Assembly (NCBI RefSeq): GCF_014637085.1
Contig: NZ_BMEU01000014.1
Location: 54,137-118,136 of the forward strand
Direction: 5' to 3'
DNA: 64,000 nt
From: Comamonas phosphati
GTDB taxonomy: Bacteria; Pseudomonadota; Gammaproteobacteria; Burkholderiales; Burkholderiaceae_C
Below, in pieces: positions 17,991-25,793 of the stretch (its first letter is position 1; every line of letters starts with the position of its first letter). A program made the position numbers and the translations under genes. The notes under the pieces were generated by a model. It worked only from the letters and a program-made list of their open reading frames with translations, ran no database searches and was not told the DNA's origin.

Positions 17991-20327
17991 ATGACGCGCT
18001 GCCCCATAGACCACAGCCAGTTCACGCGTCCCAGCGGCCAGACCGGCCCCACGGGCTGTCCGGTGAGCGATGGCGCCGCCGCCTTCAACCCCTTCAGCGA
18101 CGCCTACCAGCAGGACCCGCCCGAATACGTGCGCTGGGCGCGCGAGCAGGAGCCCGTGTTCTACAGCCCGCAGCTGGGCTACTGGGTGGTCACGCGCTTC
18201 GACGACATCAAGGCCATCTTCCGCGACAACCTCACCTTCAGCCCCTCGATCGCGCTCGAGAAGATCACGCCCACGGGCGACGAGGCCAATGCCGTGCTGG
18301 CCTCGTACGGTTTTGCGCTCAACCGCACCCTGGTCAACGAGGACGAGCCTGCCCACATGCCGCGCCGCCGCGCGCTGATGGAGCCGTTCACGCCCGAAGC
18401 GCTCAAACACCACGAGCCCATGGTGCGCCAACTGGCGCGCGAGTACGTGGACCGTTTCATAACCGACGGCCGCGCCGACCTCGTGGACCAGATGCTGTGG
18501 GAGGTGCCGCTCACCGTGGCCATGCATTTCCTGGGCGTGCCCGAGGACGACATGGACACGCTGCGCCAGTACAGCATCGCCCACACCGTCAACACCTGGG
18601 GCCGCCCCAAGCCCGAAGAGCAGGTGGCCGTGGCCCATGCCGTGGGCAATTTCTGGCAATACGCGGGCCAGGTGCTGGACAAGATGCGCGCCAATCCCGA
18701 GGCCGACGGCTGGATGCAGTACGGTATCCGCAAGCAAAAGGAGCTGCCCGAAGTCGTCACCGACTCCTACCTGCACTCCATGATGATGGCCGGCATCGTC
18801 GCCGCCCACGAGACCACGGCCAATGCGACGGCCAACGCGGTGAAGCTTTTGCTGCGGCACCCCGAAGCCTGGCAGGCCATCTGCCGCGACCCTTCGCTGA
18901 TCCCCGGCGCGGTGGAGGAATGTCTGCGCCACAACGGCTCGGTGGCCGCCTGGCGGCGCCTGGCCACCCGGGACGTGGTGATAGGCGGCCAACACATTCC
19001 CGCGGGCTCCAAGCTGCTCATCGTCACCTCGTCGGCCAACCACGACGAAGGGCATTTCGTAGCTGCCGACTTCTTCGACATCGAGCGCGACAATGCCAGC
19101 GACCACCTGACCTTCGGCTACGGCTTGCACCAGTGCATGGGCAAGAACCTGGCGCGCATGGAGATGCAGATCTTCCTCGAGGAGTTCACGCGCCGCCTGC
19201 CCCATATGCGGCTGGCCGAGCAAGCGTTCAGCTACGTGCCCAACACCTCGTTCCGCGGCCCCGAGCACCTGTGGGTGGAATGGGACCCCGCGCACAACCC
19301 CGAGCGCATGAATCCTTCGCTGCTCGATGAACACCAGCCCGTGCGCATAGGCGAGTCCTCGCACAGCCAGACCAGCCGCAGCATGCGGGTGGACGACGTG
19401 CAAACCATCGCCGAAGACGTGCTGCGCGTGCGCCTGGCGGCCACCGGCGGCCGCCAGTTGCCGCGCTGGACGCCGGGCTCGCACATAGACCTGGAGTGCG
19501 GCGACACCGGAATCTCGCGCCAGTACTCGCTGTGCGGCGACCCGCAGCAGGCCGGCGTCTACGAGATCGCCGTGCTGCGCGAGGAGCACAGCCGCGGCGG
19601 CTCGGCCTGGGTGCACGGCCAGTTGCAGGCCGGCATGCTGGTGCAGATGCGCGGTCCGCGCAACCACTTCCAGCTCGACGAAGGCGCGCAGCAGCTGCTC
19701 CTGGTGGCCGGCGGCATAGGCATCACGCCCATCGCCGCCATGGCCGCGCGCGCCCGGGCGCTAGGCATTCCGTATGAAATCCATTACAGCGCCAGGCAGC
19801 GCCAGCGCATGGCGCTTCTGGACTCATTGCAGGAACTGCATGGCGAACGCCTGCATGTGTATGCGGGCGAGGAAGGCCGGCGTGCCGACTACGGCGCGCT
19901 GCTGGCCACAGTGCGTCCCGGCGCGCAGATCTATGCCTGCGGCCCGCAGCGCATGCTCGACGGCCTGGAGCAGGCCTGCCGCCACTGGCCCGAGGACAGC
20001 CTGCGCGTGGAACACTTCTCCACCACGCTGGGAGCCCTCGATCCGGTCCGGGAGCATGGCTTCGAGGTCGAGCTGCGCGAATCGGGCATCACCCTGCAGG
20101 TGCGCAGCGACCAGACCCTGCTCGACGCGCTGCGCGGCGCCAACATCGACATCGAGAGCGACTGCCGCGAAGGCCTGTGCGGCTCCTGCGAGGTACCGGT
20201 GCTGGCCGGCGAGGTGGACCACCGCGACATGGTGCTCACGCGCGCCGAGCGCGCGGCCTGCACCAAGATGATGAGCTGCTGCTCGCGCGCCAAGGCGAAC
20301 AACGCCAGGATCGTACTGGGGCTGTAG
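17991..20327 (+). CDS. Self-sufficient cytochrome P450 fused to FMN/[2Fe-2S] reductase (CYP116B-like)
   Basis: 778 residues, two modules. Residues 1-450: P450, with I-helix GIVAAHETTANATAN (His/Glu about 273) and heme-ligand loop FGYGLHQCMGKNLAR (Cys about 382). Residues 460-778: phthalate-dioxygenase-reductase-like, with FMN motif SRQYSLCGDP, NAD(P)H motif LLVAGGIGITPIAAM, and a plant-type ferredoxin with Cys about 725, 730 and 733 (CREGLCGSCEV) and a late Cys in MMSCCSRAK. One polypeptide can thus pass electrons from NAD(P)H to heme, as in P450RhF. The first residues (TRCPIDHSQF, later GCPVSDGAAAFNPF) match that class. Substrate unknown; ends 4 bp from the convergent MCP gene. Confidence 0.92.
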   Translation: MTRCPIDHSQFTRPSGQTGPTGCPVSDGAAAFNPFSDAYQQDPPEYVRWAREQEPVFYSPQLGYWVVTRFDDIKAIFRDNLTFSPSIALEKITPTGDEANAVLASYGFALNRTLVNEDEPAHMPRRRALMEPFTPEALKHHEPMVRQLAREYVDRFITDGRADLVDQMLWEVPLTVAMHFLGVPEDDMDTLRQYSIAHTVNTWGRPKPEEQVAVAHAVGNFWQYAGQVLDKMRANPEADGWMQYGIRKQKELPEVVTDSYLHSMMMAGIVAAHETTANATANAVKLLLRHPEAWQAICRDPSLIPGAVEECLRHNGSVAAWRRLATRDVVIGGQHIPAGSKLLIVTSSANHDEGHFVAADFFDIERDNASDHLTFGYGLHQCMGKNLARMEMQIFLEEFTRRLPHMRLAEQAFSYVPNTSFRGPEHLWVEWDPAHNPERMNPSLLDEHQPVRIGESSHSQTSRSMRVDDVQTIAEDVLRVRLAATGGRQLPRWTPGSHIDLECGDTGISRQYSLCGDPQQAGVYEIAVLREEHSRGGSAWVHGQLQAGMLVQMRGPRNHFQLDEGAQQLLLVAGGIGITPIAAMAARARALGIPYEIHYSARQRQRMALLDSLQELHGERLHVYAGEEGRRADYGALLATVRPGAQIYACGPQRMLDGLEQACRHWPEDSLRVEHFSTTLGALDPVREHGFEVELRESGITLQVRSDQTLLDALRGANIDIESDCREGLCGSCEVPVLAGEVDHRDMVLTRAERAACTKMMSCCSRAKANNARIVLGL

Positions 20328-20331
20328 GCCT

Positions 20332-21933
20332 TCAATCCACCAGCGCGGGCAGCGCCCGGTGCCGGCCGGCGCCCGCGTCATGAGCCTGCAGCTTGAAGCC
20401 GGCCACCACTCCGGCCAGCCGGTGTGCCTGCTGCTGCAGCGACTGCGCCGCCGCCGTGGCCTGCTCCACCAGCGCTGCGTTCTGCTGCGTGCTCTGGTCC
20501 ATCTGGGTGACGGCGCCGCCGACTTCGGCAATGCCCCGGCTCTGCTCCTGGCTGGCATTGCTGATCTCGGCCACGATGGCCGTGACGCGGTTCACGCTGT
20601 CCACCACGCCCTGCATGGTGGTGCCGGCTTCATGCACCAGGCGGCTGCCGATGCCGACCTGCTGCACCGAATCGTCGATCAGCGCCTTGATCTCCTTGGC
20701 CGCCTCGGCCGAGCGCTGCGCCAGCTGGCGCACCTCGGACGCCACCACGGCAAAGCCGCGGCCCTGCTCGCCAGCACGCGCCGCTTCCACGGCCGCATTG
20801 AGGGCCAGGATATTGGTCTGGAAGGCGATGCCGTCGATGACCTGGATGATGTCCACGATGCGGCGCGCCGAGGCTTCGATGCCGCCCATGGTCTGCACCA
20901 CCTGCCCCACCACGGCGCCGCCCTGCGTGGCCACTTCGGAGGCATTGCCCGCGAGCTCGCTGGCCTGGCGCGCGCTGGCTGCGTTCTGCTGCACGGTGGC
21001 GGTGAGCTGCTCCATGGCCGCGGCCGTCTCTTCGAGCGAGCTGGCCTGCTGCTCGGTGCGCGAGGACAGGTCGAGGTTGCCGGTGGCAATCTCGTTCGAG
21101 GCGGTGGTGATGGCCTCGGTGCCGGTGCGCACCTGCTGCACGATGTTGACCAGGCTGTCGCGCATGTGCTGGATGGCGAAGAGCAGGCTCCCCTGGTCGC
21201 CGGCCCTGGTACTGACGGCGGCGGTGAGGTCGCCGGCGGCGATCTGGCGCACCACTGCCGAGGCGTGATCCGGTTCGCCGCCGAGCGTCTTTTCGATGTT
21301 GCGGATGACCAGGATGATGATGGCGGTGAGGATCACGCCGATGGCGAGGAGGAAGGCGCCCATGCGCCACAGGTCGCGCACGAAGGCGTCGGTGAGATCG
21401 TCCATGTAGAGGCCGGCCATGAAGCTCCAGTCCCAGGGCTTGTAGGTCAGCACGTAAGCGCCCTTGGGAAAGACGATTTTCTGGTCCATGCCCGGCTTGG
21501 GCCAGACGTATTCGGTCCAGCCTTCGCCCGCGCTCTTGGCAATGGCGGCGACGTTGCGGTAGACGTAGGTGCCGTTGACGTCCTTGAACTCGCTCATGCT
21601 CTTGCCGGCCAGCTCGGGCTTGATCGGGTGCATCACGACGGTAGGCTCGGAGCTGACGATGGTGAAGTAGCCGTCGGCGCCGTAACGCATGGCCTTCAGC
21701 CGCGCCAGCGCCTGCTTCTTCGCCTCGTCTTCCGGCAGCGCGCCGGACTTGGCCTGTTCGGCAAATTCCTTGACGGTGGACATGCCGACGTCGGTGGCGA
21801 GCTTCAACGCGAGCTTGCGCTCTTCAAGGCGCTGCGCCTTGCTTTGCAGGATGTCGGCCGTCGCCAGCCCCAGCAGGCACAGCCAGCAGATGACGAGCGG
21901 CAGGAACAGCTTCTGGCGGAAGGTCAGTTTCAT
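20332..21933 (-). CDS. Methyl-accepting chemotaxis protein with single-Cache sensor
   Basis: 533 residues from ATG at 21933, preceded by AGGAAAAAAGACAAC; the longer in-frame extension has no support. TM1 about 10-28, periplasmic sCache-type sensor ([20 protein letters not shown], then [15 protein letters not shown]) to about 187, TM2 about 188-212, HAMP with [19 protein letters not shown], and a signalling tip near [20 protein letters not shown] and [17 protein letters not shown]. It signals to CheA/CheW at the inner membrane. The ligand is probably a small organic acid, as for many sCache sensors (inferred). Divergent from the DAHP synthase gene. Confidence 0.92.
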   Translation of the reverse strand: MKLTFRQKLFLPLVICWLCLLGLATADILQSKAQRLEERKLALKLATDVGMSTVKEFAEQAKSGALPEDEAKKQALARLKAMRYGADGYFTIVSSEPTVVMHPIKPELAGKSMSEFKDVNGTYVYRNVAAIAKSAGEGWTEYVWPKPGMDQKIVFPKGAYVLTYKPWDWSFMAGLYMDDLTDAFVRDLWRMGAFLLAIGVILTAIIILVIRNIEKTLGGEPDHASAVVRQIAAGDLTAAVSTRAGDQGSLLFAIQHMRDSLVNIVQQVRTGTEAITTASNEIATGNLDLSSRTEQQASSLEETAAAMEQLTATVQQNAASARQASELAGNASEVATQGGAVVGQVVQTMGGIEASARRIVDIIQVIDGIAFQTNILALNAAVEAARAGEQGRGFAVVASEVRQLAQRSAEAAKEIKALIDDSVQQVGIGSRLVHEAGTTMQGVVDSVNRVTAIVAEISNASQEQSRGIAEVGGAVTQMDQSTQQNAALVEQATAAAQSLQQQAHRLAGVVAGFKLQAHDAGAGRHRALPALVD

Positions 21934-22202
21934 GTTGTCTTTTTTCCTGAGGTCTGAGGCGCGACGATGTGTGTCGCTTGGGCAAGCGCGCAATTCCATT
22001 TCCTGCCGCGTCTTCTGCCGATCGGGCATGCGCGCAGGCTGTGGAACATCAAAACAATCCCGTAAATGTAAAGATTTGCATAAACAATGTACCGTGGCTC
22101 GGGGAATGGGAAATGCCTGTGAGAGAGGCAATTGCCCTGCTTTTCCCCCGGTTGCGACGCCACGCAGCGGCAGCCCCGGGGCCAGCAGCGACAATACCGG
22201 AC

Positions 22203-23321
22203 ATGACCTTTTCCACGCCCCACAAGGCGGCCCCCGCCGAGCAGCGGCTGCGCACGCTGGACACCACCCGTATCGACGACACCCGCATCAAGGCCGTGCG
22301 CCCGCTGCTGACGCCGGCGCTGCTGCAGGAATGGCTGCCCGCTCCCGATGCCGCCCAGCAGCTGGTGGAAAACAGCCGCGAAGCCATCTCGCGCGTGCTG
22401 CACGGCCAGGACGACCGCCTCATCGTGGTCGTGGGCCCCTGCTCCATCCACGATCACGACCAGGCCATGGACTATGCGCGCCAGCTGAAAGTCCAGGCCG
22501 AGGCGCTGGCCCGGGATCTGCTGGTGGTGATGCGCGTGTACTTCGAGAAGCCGCGCACCACCGTGGGCTGGAAGGGCTATATCAACGACCCCTACCTGGA
22601 CGGCAGCTTCGCCATCAACGAAGGACTGGAGCTGGCGCGCCGCCTGCTGCTGGACGTGCTGGCCGAGGGCCTGCCCGTGGGCACGGAGTTTCTGGACCTG
22701 CTGAGCCCGCAGTTCATCAGCGACCTGGTCAGCTGGGGCGCCATCGGCGCGCGCACCACCGAGAGCCAGAGCCACCGCCAGCTGGCCAGCGGCCTGTCCT
22801 GCCCCGTGGGCTTCAAGAACGGCACGGACGGCGGCGTCAAGGTGGCCAGCGACGCCATCCTCGCGGCCCAGGCCCCGCACGCCTTCATGGGCATGACCAA
22901 GATGGGCCAGAGCGCCATCTTCGAGACCCGCGGCAACCAGGACTGCCACATCATCCTGCGCGGCGGCAAGCAGCCCAACTACAGCGCGGCCGACGTGCAG
23001 GCCGCCTGCGAGATGCTGGAAAAATCCGGCCTGCGCCCGCAGGTGATGATCGACCTCTCGCATGCCAACAGCAGCAAGCAGCACCGCCGCCAGATCGACG
23101 TGGCCGCCGACGTCGCCGGCCAGATCGGCGCGGGCGATGCGCGCATCACCGGCGTGATGATCGAAAGCCATCTGCACGAAGGCCGCCAGGACATCGTGCC
23201 CGGCCAGGAGCTGCAGTACGGCATGTCGCTGACCGATGCCTGCATCAGCATGGAGCAGACGATTCCCGTGCTGGAACAGCTGGCCGCCGCCGTGCGCCAG
23301 CGCAGGACCGCGCGCGCATAA
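22203..23321 (+). CDS. aroG: Class I DAHP synthase (3-deoxy-7-phosphoheptulonate synthase)
   Basis: 372 residues from ATG at 22203, the usual length of AroF/G/H enzymes. Motifs: [20 protein letters not shown] near residue 78, [47 protein letters not shown] and DLSHANSSK. It condenses phosphoenolpyruvate and erythrose 4-phosphate, the entry step of aromatic amino acid synthesis. Which amino acid inhibits it cannot be read safely. A strong intrinsic terminator follows at 23342. Confidence 0.95.
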   Translation: MTFSTPHKAAPAEQRLRTLDTTRIDDTRIKAVRPLLTPALLQEWLPAPDAAQQLVENSREAISRVLHGQDDRLIVVVGPCSIHDHDQAMDYARQLKVQAEALARDLLVVMRVYFEKPRTTVGWKGYINDPYLDGSFAINEGLELARRLLLDVLAEGLPVGTEFLDLLSPQFISDLVSWGAIGARTTESQSHRQLASGLSCPVGFKNGTDGGVKVASDAILAAQAPHAFMGMTKMGQSAIFETRGNQDCHIILRGGKQPNYSAADVQAACEMLEKSGLRPQVMIDLSHANSSKQHRRQIDVAADVAGQIGAGDARITGVMIESHLHEGRQDIVPGQELQYGMSLTDACISMEQTIPVLEQLAAAVRQRRTARA

Positions 23322-23341
23322 CGCGGCTTGCTATCAAAAAC

Positions 23342-23372
23342 AAAGCTGCCGGCATATGCCCGCAGCTTTTTT
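23342..23372 (+). terminator. Intrinsic terminator after aroG
   Basis: AAAGCTGC (23342-23349) pairs with GCAGCTTT (23362-23369), followed by a T run. It begins 20 bp after the aroG stop. A-rich sequence on the left could also let it work for the minus strand. Confidence 0.85.
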
Positions 23373-23426
23373 CAGTGCAGATCCATTTCAAAACCGAGTT
23401 TCGGAAAGCGCCAGCCGCTTCTGTTT

Positions 23427-23942
23427 TCATAGCTCCAGCGTCAGCCGCAGCATGTCCTTGTGCTGCACGCCCCGCTCCCACAGCGGCGTGGTGTAGTTGA
23501 GCAGGAAGAAGTCGCGCTCGATATCGGTCACGCGAAAACCGGCGCGCTGGTAGAACAGCAGCTGGTCACCGAAGCTGCCCGTGCCCACCTCCAGCTCCTT
23601 CACGCCGCGCTCGCGCGTCCAGGCAATGGCGCGCTGCAGCAGGGCCGAGCCTATGCCGTGCTGCTGCCAGGCCTGCGCCACCGCGATATTCATCAGCTCC
23701 CAGGCCTGCTTGCCGTCGTCCAGCGGAACCAGCACGCAGACGCCGACCGGCGCGCCCAGGCCGCTGGGCGTGAACTGCTGCGTCAGGCGCGCGGCAAAGC
23801 AGGTGGATTCGGGCAGATAGCGCTTGACCTTCTCACGCGAGGGGTCGGCCAGCAGCAGCAGCGGCCAGGGGGCCTCGGCCGGATTCATGCTGGTGACCTG
23901 CCAGGCGGCGGGCACCGCGGGTGCAGCCGGCGCCGGACTCAT
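23427..23942 (-). CDS. GNAT-family N-acetyltransferase
   Basis: 171 residues. The GNAT acetyl-CoA motif A is seen as ELMNIAVAQAWQQHGIGSAL (the Q-x-x-G-x-G/A type pattern at HGIGSALL), followed by AIAWTRERGVKELEVGTGSF and LLFYQRAGFRVTDIERDFFL. A proline/alanine-rich N-terminus (about 25 residues) precedes the domain. Acceptor substrate unknown. The ATG follows GAGGTGAGCGC. An open minus-strand frame just upstream ends in a 4-bp overlap with this start, but is not convincing as a gene. Confidence 0.85.
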   Translation of the reverse strand: MSPAPAAPAVPAAWQVTSMNPAEAPWPLLLLADPSREKVKRYLPESTCFAARLTQQFTPSGLGAPVGVCVLVPLDDGKQAWELMNIAVAQAWQQHGIGSALLQRAIAWTRERGVKELEVGTGSFGDQLLFYQRAGFRVTDIERDFFLLNYTTPLWERGVQHKDMLRLTLEL

Positions 23943-24372
23943 GCGCTCACCTCGGCGCGCATGGCCGCAGTGTGCGAAAAGCCCGGGGGCAGCACGCAGC
24001 CGCCGGCCGGGGCGCCGTTGCTCCCTGCTCCGATGGCCTGCTGCAAAGCTCGATCACGCGCCATGTCCACTTTCCGCACGGATGGCGCGCCGCAGCCGCC
24101 TCCGCCTGTTTCTGTTGTCAATGCCCATAGGGTAGCAGCCGGCACCGCTTTGCACGCGAAAACCGTCGCGAGCATGCAAAAACAAGCTTCACGCTCGCGT
24201 CCATGGCTGCAGCCCGCCACACCGGTTGCGCACCGCCTCCGTGCGTGGAGTTCGATTGTGGCTTATACTTACCAAGGGTTAACACCTAGTGGTTAACACC
24301 ATATGAACGGTGTTGAGATGCCCGCCGTTCCCTGCTTGCAGTGCATCTCCAGATATCGAAGGAAAGTTCACC
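23943..24372. other. 430-bp region without a clear gene; leader of the small-protein gene
   Basis: No recognisable protein. The right part looks regulatory: TATACT at 24264-24269 (possible -10 box), direct repeat GGTTAACACC at 24277-24286 and 24291-24300 (14-bp period, together forming the imperfect dyad TTAACACCTAGTGGTTAA), a hairpin pairing TTAACACC with GGTGTTGA (24293-24316), and a leader stem GAGATGC (24315-24321) / GCATCTC (24343-24349). It ends at an AAGGAAAG ribosome site. Confidence 0.5.
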
Positions 24373-24450
24373 ATGCGCCAAGCCATTCAATCCCTGATCG
24401 TTTTCATCCAGGAAGCCCGCGAATTCCACCTGGAAGTCGCCAACCAGTAA
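24373..24450 (+). CDS. Putative 25-residue small protein
   Basis: ATG at 24373 follows AAGGAAAGTTCACC, a good ribosome site, and TAA ends at 24450. The peptide begins MRQAIQSLIVFIQEAREF and ends HLEVANQ: a short amphipathic, possibly membrane-associated helix. It has a candidate promoter and operator upstream and a strong intrinsic terminator 19 bp downstream, so a compact monocistronic unit is plausible. The transcript could instead be a small regulatory RNA. No homologue is recognised. Confidence 0.55.
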   Translation: MRQAIQSLIVFIQEAREFHLEVANQ

Positions 24451-24468
24451 GCAACCGGGCTGCTGCAG

Positions 24469-24497
24469 AAAAAGCCGCTGATCGAAGCGGCTTTTTT
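24469..24497 (+). terminator. Intrinsic terminator after the small-protein gene
   Basis: AAGCCGCT (24472-24479), loop GATCGA, AGCGGCTT (24486-24493), then continuing T's to 24497. Clear rho-independent form in the plus direction. Confidence 0.9.
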
Positions 24498-24623
24498 GTT
24501 GCCGGTGGCCCGCCCGGCCAGCGGTTGGCACTTTTTCTTGAAGGAAGGGGCAAGGTTCGCGGAATCATGCATCCAGCGCACGCGGCGCGACTGCGCACCG
24601 GCTTTCAGAACGTGGCCGCGGCC

Positions 24624-24944
24624 TCAGGAACTGGACGACAGCTTCATCAGCACCAGTCCCGTGACGATCAGCACGGCGGCGCCTATGCGCATGGGCGTGA
24701 CCTGCTCGCCCAGCACGGCAATGCCCACCACGAAAGCGCCCACGGCACCGATGCCGGTCCAGATGGTATAGGCCGTGCCCAGCGGCAGCGAGCGCATGGC
24801 GATCGAGAGCAGACCGAAGCTGGCCGCCATTGCCACCAGGGTGATGGCGCTGTACCTGAGGTTGGTGAAGCCCTGGGACTGCTTCATGGTGAAGGCCCAG
24901 ACCACTTCCAGAATGCCGGCGACCAGCAGATAGACCCATGCCAT
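24624..24944 (-). CDS. sugE: SMR-family guanidinium exporter (SugE/Gdx)
   Basis: A 106-residue, four-helix small multidrug resistance protein. ATG at 24944 follows TCAGGAGTTTGTT. It begins MAWVYLLVAGILEVVWAFTM, containing the membrane Glu of the family (Glu 13), and has PLGTAYTIWTGIGAVGAF, the WTGIGA signature of the SugE/Gdx subgroup. Gdx proteins export guanidinium by proton antiport. The guanidine-II riboswitch directly upstream supports this specificity over quaternary ammonium export. Confidence 0.93.
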   Translation of the reverse strand: MAWVYLLVAGILEVVWAFTMKQSQGFTNLRYSAITLVAMAASFGLLSIAMRSLPLGTAYTIWTGIGAVGAFVVGIAVLGEQVTPMRIGAAVLIVTGLVLMKLSSSS

Positions 24945-24968
24945 AACAAACTCCTGAAGATGTCGATG

Positions 24969-25035
24969 GCCAGGCCGTCCCGGCAAATGCGCAATGACGT
25001 GCGGCATCCGCGATGCCCCGCAGGGTCGTCCCTGC
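24969..25035 (-). promoter_or_regulatory. Guanidine-II (mini-ykkC) riboswitch upstream of sugE
   Basis: On the minus strand two stem-loops carry the ACGR tetraloops that define this class: GCAGGG-ACGA-CCCTGC (25035 to 25020) and GCCGGG-ACGG-CCTGGC (24984 to 24969, one G-U pair). They are separated by 35 nt, and the second ends about 13 nt before the AGGAG of sugE, so control of translation initiation is likely. Known members bind guanidine and switch on sugE/gdx. Confidence 0.88.
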
Positions 25036-25146
25036 ATGCGATGTGTAGGCCCATGTTAGACCGGCCTGGCCCATGGGCCAAAAACCTGCAGGCCGCTGGG
25101 TGGTTGGCAAGCCACAAGCGCATTGCAATGCCAGAAGCATCGGGTC

Positions 25147-25296
25147 CGGCAGTGGCAGGACAACCGCAGCGAGGGCGCCTCCTTCTATTTCCTGGACCCG
25201 GATGGCCACCGGCTGGAAGCCCATGTGGGCTCGCTGGCAGCGCGCCTTGCCCGCTGCCGGCTCCAGTCCTATGCTGGCATGGTTTTCTACGACTGA
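25147..25296 (+). pseudogene. fosA relic (C-terminal fragment of fosfomycin thiol transferase)
   Basis: An open stretch of about 49 codons ending with TGA at 25294-25296 reads [20 protein letters not shown], then [17 protein letters not shown] and YAGMVFYD, closely resembling the end of FosA (glyoxalase fold), including the metal-binding Glu region LEAHVG. No start codon or N-terminal two thirds is present: the frame upstream does not resemble FosA and the sugE leader lies there. It is a truncated remnant, inactive on its own, overlapping the end of the PIN gene by 10 bp. Confidence 0.75.
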
Positions 25297-25793
25297 TCGG
25301 CCGCAGCCATGACCGCCTCGGCCTCTTCCAGTAGCACGAGATTGCCCACGGTTGCCCCGTAGTGGGTGGCCACGCGCTTGCGCTGCTTGAGCACGGCCTT
25401 GTCCTTGCTGACCAGCAGCGCCCGGTGCTGGCTGGCCAGGTCGAGGAAATGCTGGTCGTCCGGATCGGTGCAGGTAAAGCGGATCTTGGGCGCCTCGGCC
25501 ACGTATTCCACGGCAGCGTCGAAAGCCGCGAGCACGCCTTCGGCCGTCTTGCCGTAGAACGAGACGCGCGGTGCGATCTGGCTGTAGTGCAGCACGCGCT
25601 CGAGTTCGATGCGCTGGGCCCGGTCGGCAATCCAGCGCAGTTCGCCCCGCTCCACCAGCGCGTGGATCGGCGGGACATGCGGATCGTCGAAGATCAGCAT
25701 GTCCAGCACCACGTTGGTATCGAGCACCACGGGGCGCGGCAGCAGTCCTTCATAGCCGTCGTTGCACGACGGCCAGCGCAGCACGATCTTCAT
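25287..25793 (-). CDS. PIN-domain ribonuclease-like protein
   Basis: 168 residues. The PIN acidic residues are recognisable: [17 protein letters not shown] near residue 22, RIELERVL, and [14 protein letters not shown] followed by [13 protein letters not shown]. The family is often annotated as a putative toxin of a toxin-antitoxin pair, but no antitoxin-like gene is adjacent. Instead its ATG overlaps the stop of the upstream RNA methyltransferase gene by 4 bp, so the two are translationally coupled. A housekeeping RNA role is as plausible as a toxin. Confidence 0.85.
   Translation of the reverse strand: MKIVLRWPSCNDGYEGLLPRPVVLDTNVVLDMLIFDDPHVPPIHALVERGELRWIADRAQRIELERVLHYSQIAPRVSFYGKTAEGVLAAFDAAVEYVAEAPKIRFTCTDPDDQHFLDLASQHRALLVSKDKAVLKQRKRVATHYGATVGNLVLLEEAEAVMAAADQS

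Noticed and set aside
16913-19330. 805-codon plus-strand frame over the Bug and P450 genes
   Set aside because: Out of frame with two genes having clear signal peptide, heme and NAD motifs; low-complexity translation.
23939-24220. Minus-strand frame of 93 codons whose stop overlaps the GNAT start by 4 bp
   Set aside because: The overlap hints at coupling, but the translation is low-complexity, has no recognisable domain and no clear ribosome site; kept only as a possibility.
24273-24300. Doubled GGTTAACACC as a CRISPR or mobile-element end
   Set aside because: Only two copies, 14-bp period, no spacers or target duplication; operator-like instead.
25287-25793. PIN gene as the toxin of a toxin-antitoxin module
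   Set aside because: No antitoxin-sized partner is adjacent; it is coupled to an RNA methyltransferase.
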